Below are positions 63,046 to 64,000 of a stretch of DNA of 64,000 bases, piece by piece. The position numbers were made by a program, and so were the translations under genes. Numbering within the stretch: position 1 is the stretch's first letter; each line of letters opens with the position of its first letter. A model generated the notes under the pieces. The model was not told where the DNA came from, made no database searches, and saw only the letters and a program-made list of their open reading frames with translations. The stretch is taken from positions 124,001 through 188,000 of the forward strand of contig SMMW01000082.1 in the NCBI GenBank assembly GCA_004794655.1, written 5' to 3'. This stretch comes from Marisa cornuarietis (lineage: Eukaryota > Mollusca > Gastropoda > Architaenioglossa > Ampullariidae).

Positions 63046-64000
63046 GTGACTGTCTGACAACAGCAGTCAGGGCTAACAGTGACTGACAACAGCAGTCAGA
63101 GCTAACAGTGACTGTCTGACAGCAGCAGTCAGGGCTAACAGTGACTGACAACAGCAGTCAGAGCTAACAGTGACTGACAACAGCAGTCAGGGCTAACAGT
63201 GACTGACAACAGCAGTCAGGGCTAACAGTGACTGACAACAGGAGTCAGAGCTAATAGTGACTGACAACAGCAGTCAGAGCTAACAGTGACTGACAACAGC
63301 AGTCAGAGCTAACAGTGACTGACAACAGCAGTCAGAGCTAACAGTGACTGACAACAGCAGTCAGAGCTAACAGTGACTGACAACAGCAGTCAGACTGACT
63401 GACAACAGCAGTCAGAGCTAACAGTGACTGACAACAGCAGTCAGGGCTAACAGTGACTGACAACAGCAGTCAGGGCTAACAGTGACTGACAACAGGAGTC
63501 AGAGCTAACAGTGACTGACAACAGCAGTCAGAGCTAACAGTGACTGACAACAGCAGTCAGAGCTAACAGTGACTGACAACAGCAGTCAGAGCTAACAGTG
63601 ACTGACAACAGCAGTCAGGGCTAACAGTGACTGACAACAGCAGTCAGAGCTAACAGTGACTGACAACAGCAGTCAGAGCTAACAGTGACTGACAACAGCA
63701 GTCAGAGCTAACAGTGACTGTCTGACAGCAGCAGTCAGGGCTAACAGTGACTGACAACAGCAGTCAGAGCTAACAGTGACTGACAACAGCAGTCAGGGCT
63801 AACAGTGACTGACAACAGCAGTCAGAGCTAACAGTGACTGACAACAGCAGTCAGGGCTAACAGTGACTGACAACAGCAGTCAGAGCTAATAATGACTGTC
63901 CGACTCCAGCAGTCAGAGCTAACAGTGATCGACTGTCTGACTCCAGCAGTCAGAGCTAACAGTGTCTGACAACAGCAGTCAGGGGTAACAATGACTGTCC
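63046..64000. repeat. 29-bp satellite/minisatellite array running off the right edge
   Basis: More than 30 near-identical head-to-tail copies of 'tgactgacaacagcagtcag' plus 'agctaacag' (the first a of the second part often g). Variant units include 'tgactgtctgacagcagcag' at about 63108 and 63715, one short unit near 63390, and more diverged copies near 63880-64000. The unit has inverted CTGAC/GTCAG arms. There are no unique spacers, so it is not a CRISPR array. Confidence 0.95.

Noticed and set aside
63046..64000. CRISPR-like regular 29-bp repeats
   Set aside because: Units are directly adjacent without unique spacers, and the surrounding DNA is eukaryotic. It is a satellite.

Overview
The window is animal nuclear DNA. 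Genes are split into short exons by GT-AG introns of about 0.1-10 kb, intergenic DNA is AT-rich, and transposon relics are dense. The repeat styles fit a mollusc, probably a gastropod: LINE/SINE tails ending in GCGCTATATAAAT plus TTA/ATC microsatellites, a CR1/L2-type LINE, and hAT- and Tc1/mariner-type relics. The taxon is an inference. The protein families are not. I found no bacterial, organellar, viral, CRISPR or rRNA content.

Three real genes were rebuilt exon by exon from splice sites, reading phase and protein family. (1) Positions 1-5242, plus strand: the 3' half of a membrane-anchored histidine acid phosphatase (lysosomal/prostatic type), whose 5' end lies outside the window. (2) Positions 17878-43628, minus strand: a complete ZMYND11 (BS69) gene with 13 coding exons and about 630 residues, a histone-reading transcriptional co-repressor with N-terminal helical, PHD, bromo, PWWP, coiled-coil and MYND parts. 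(3) Positions 44850-54930, plus strand: a complete FTCD gene (formimidoyltransferase-cyclodeaminase) with 14 coding exons and 538 residues, the enzyme joining histidine breakdown to the folate pool.

Layout: the phosphatase and ZMYND11 converge on about 11.7 kb without a recognised gene (about 6.2-17.8 kb). ZMYND11 and FTCD are head to head, with start codons about 1.2 kb apart and a likely shared CpG-rich promoter near 44.65-44.85 kb. Downstream of FTCD (55-64 kb) I recognise only repeats: a SINE, a broken reverse transcriptase, minisatellites, and a 29-bp satellite running off the right edge. The three genes have no evident shared pathway.

Mobile DNA: a nearly full-length CR1/L2-like LINE with frameshifts sits inside a ZMYND11 intron. 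A Tc1-like element with both inverted repeats carries a nested LINE fragment. Two non-autonomous hAT elements have visible 8-bp target duplications. There is also a 277-bp MITE, a mariner relic in FTCD intron 1, several SINE or LINE tails, and two RT relics. A recurring property of the window is short (30-130 bp) imperfect tandem duplication inside introns. In two places it has copied ZMYND11 splice sites. These two loci are the most interesting local observations. I did not find a clearly novel biological system.
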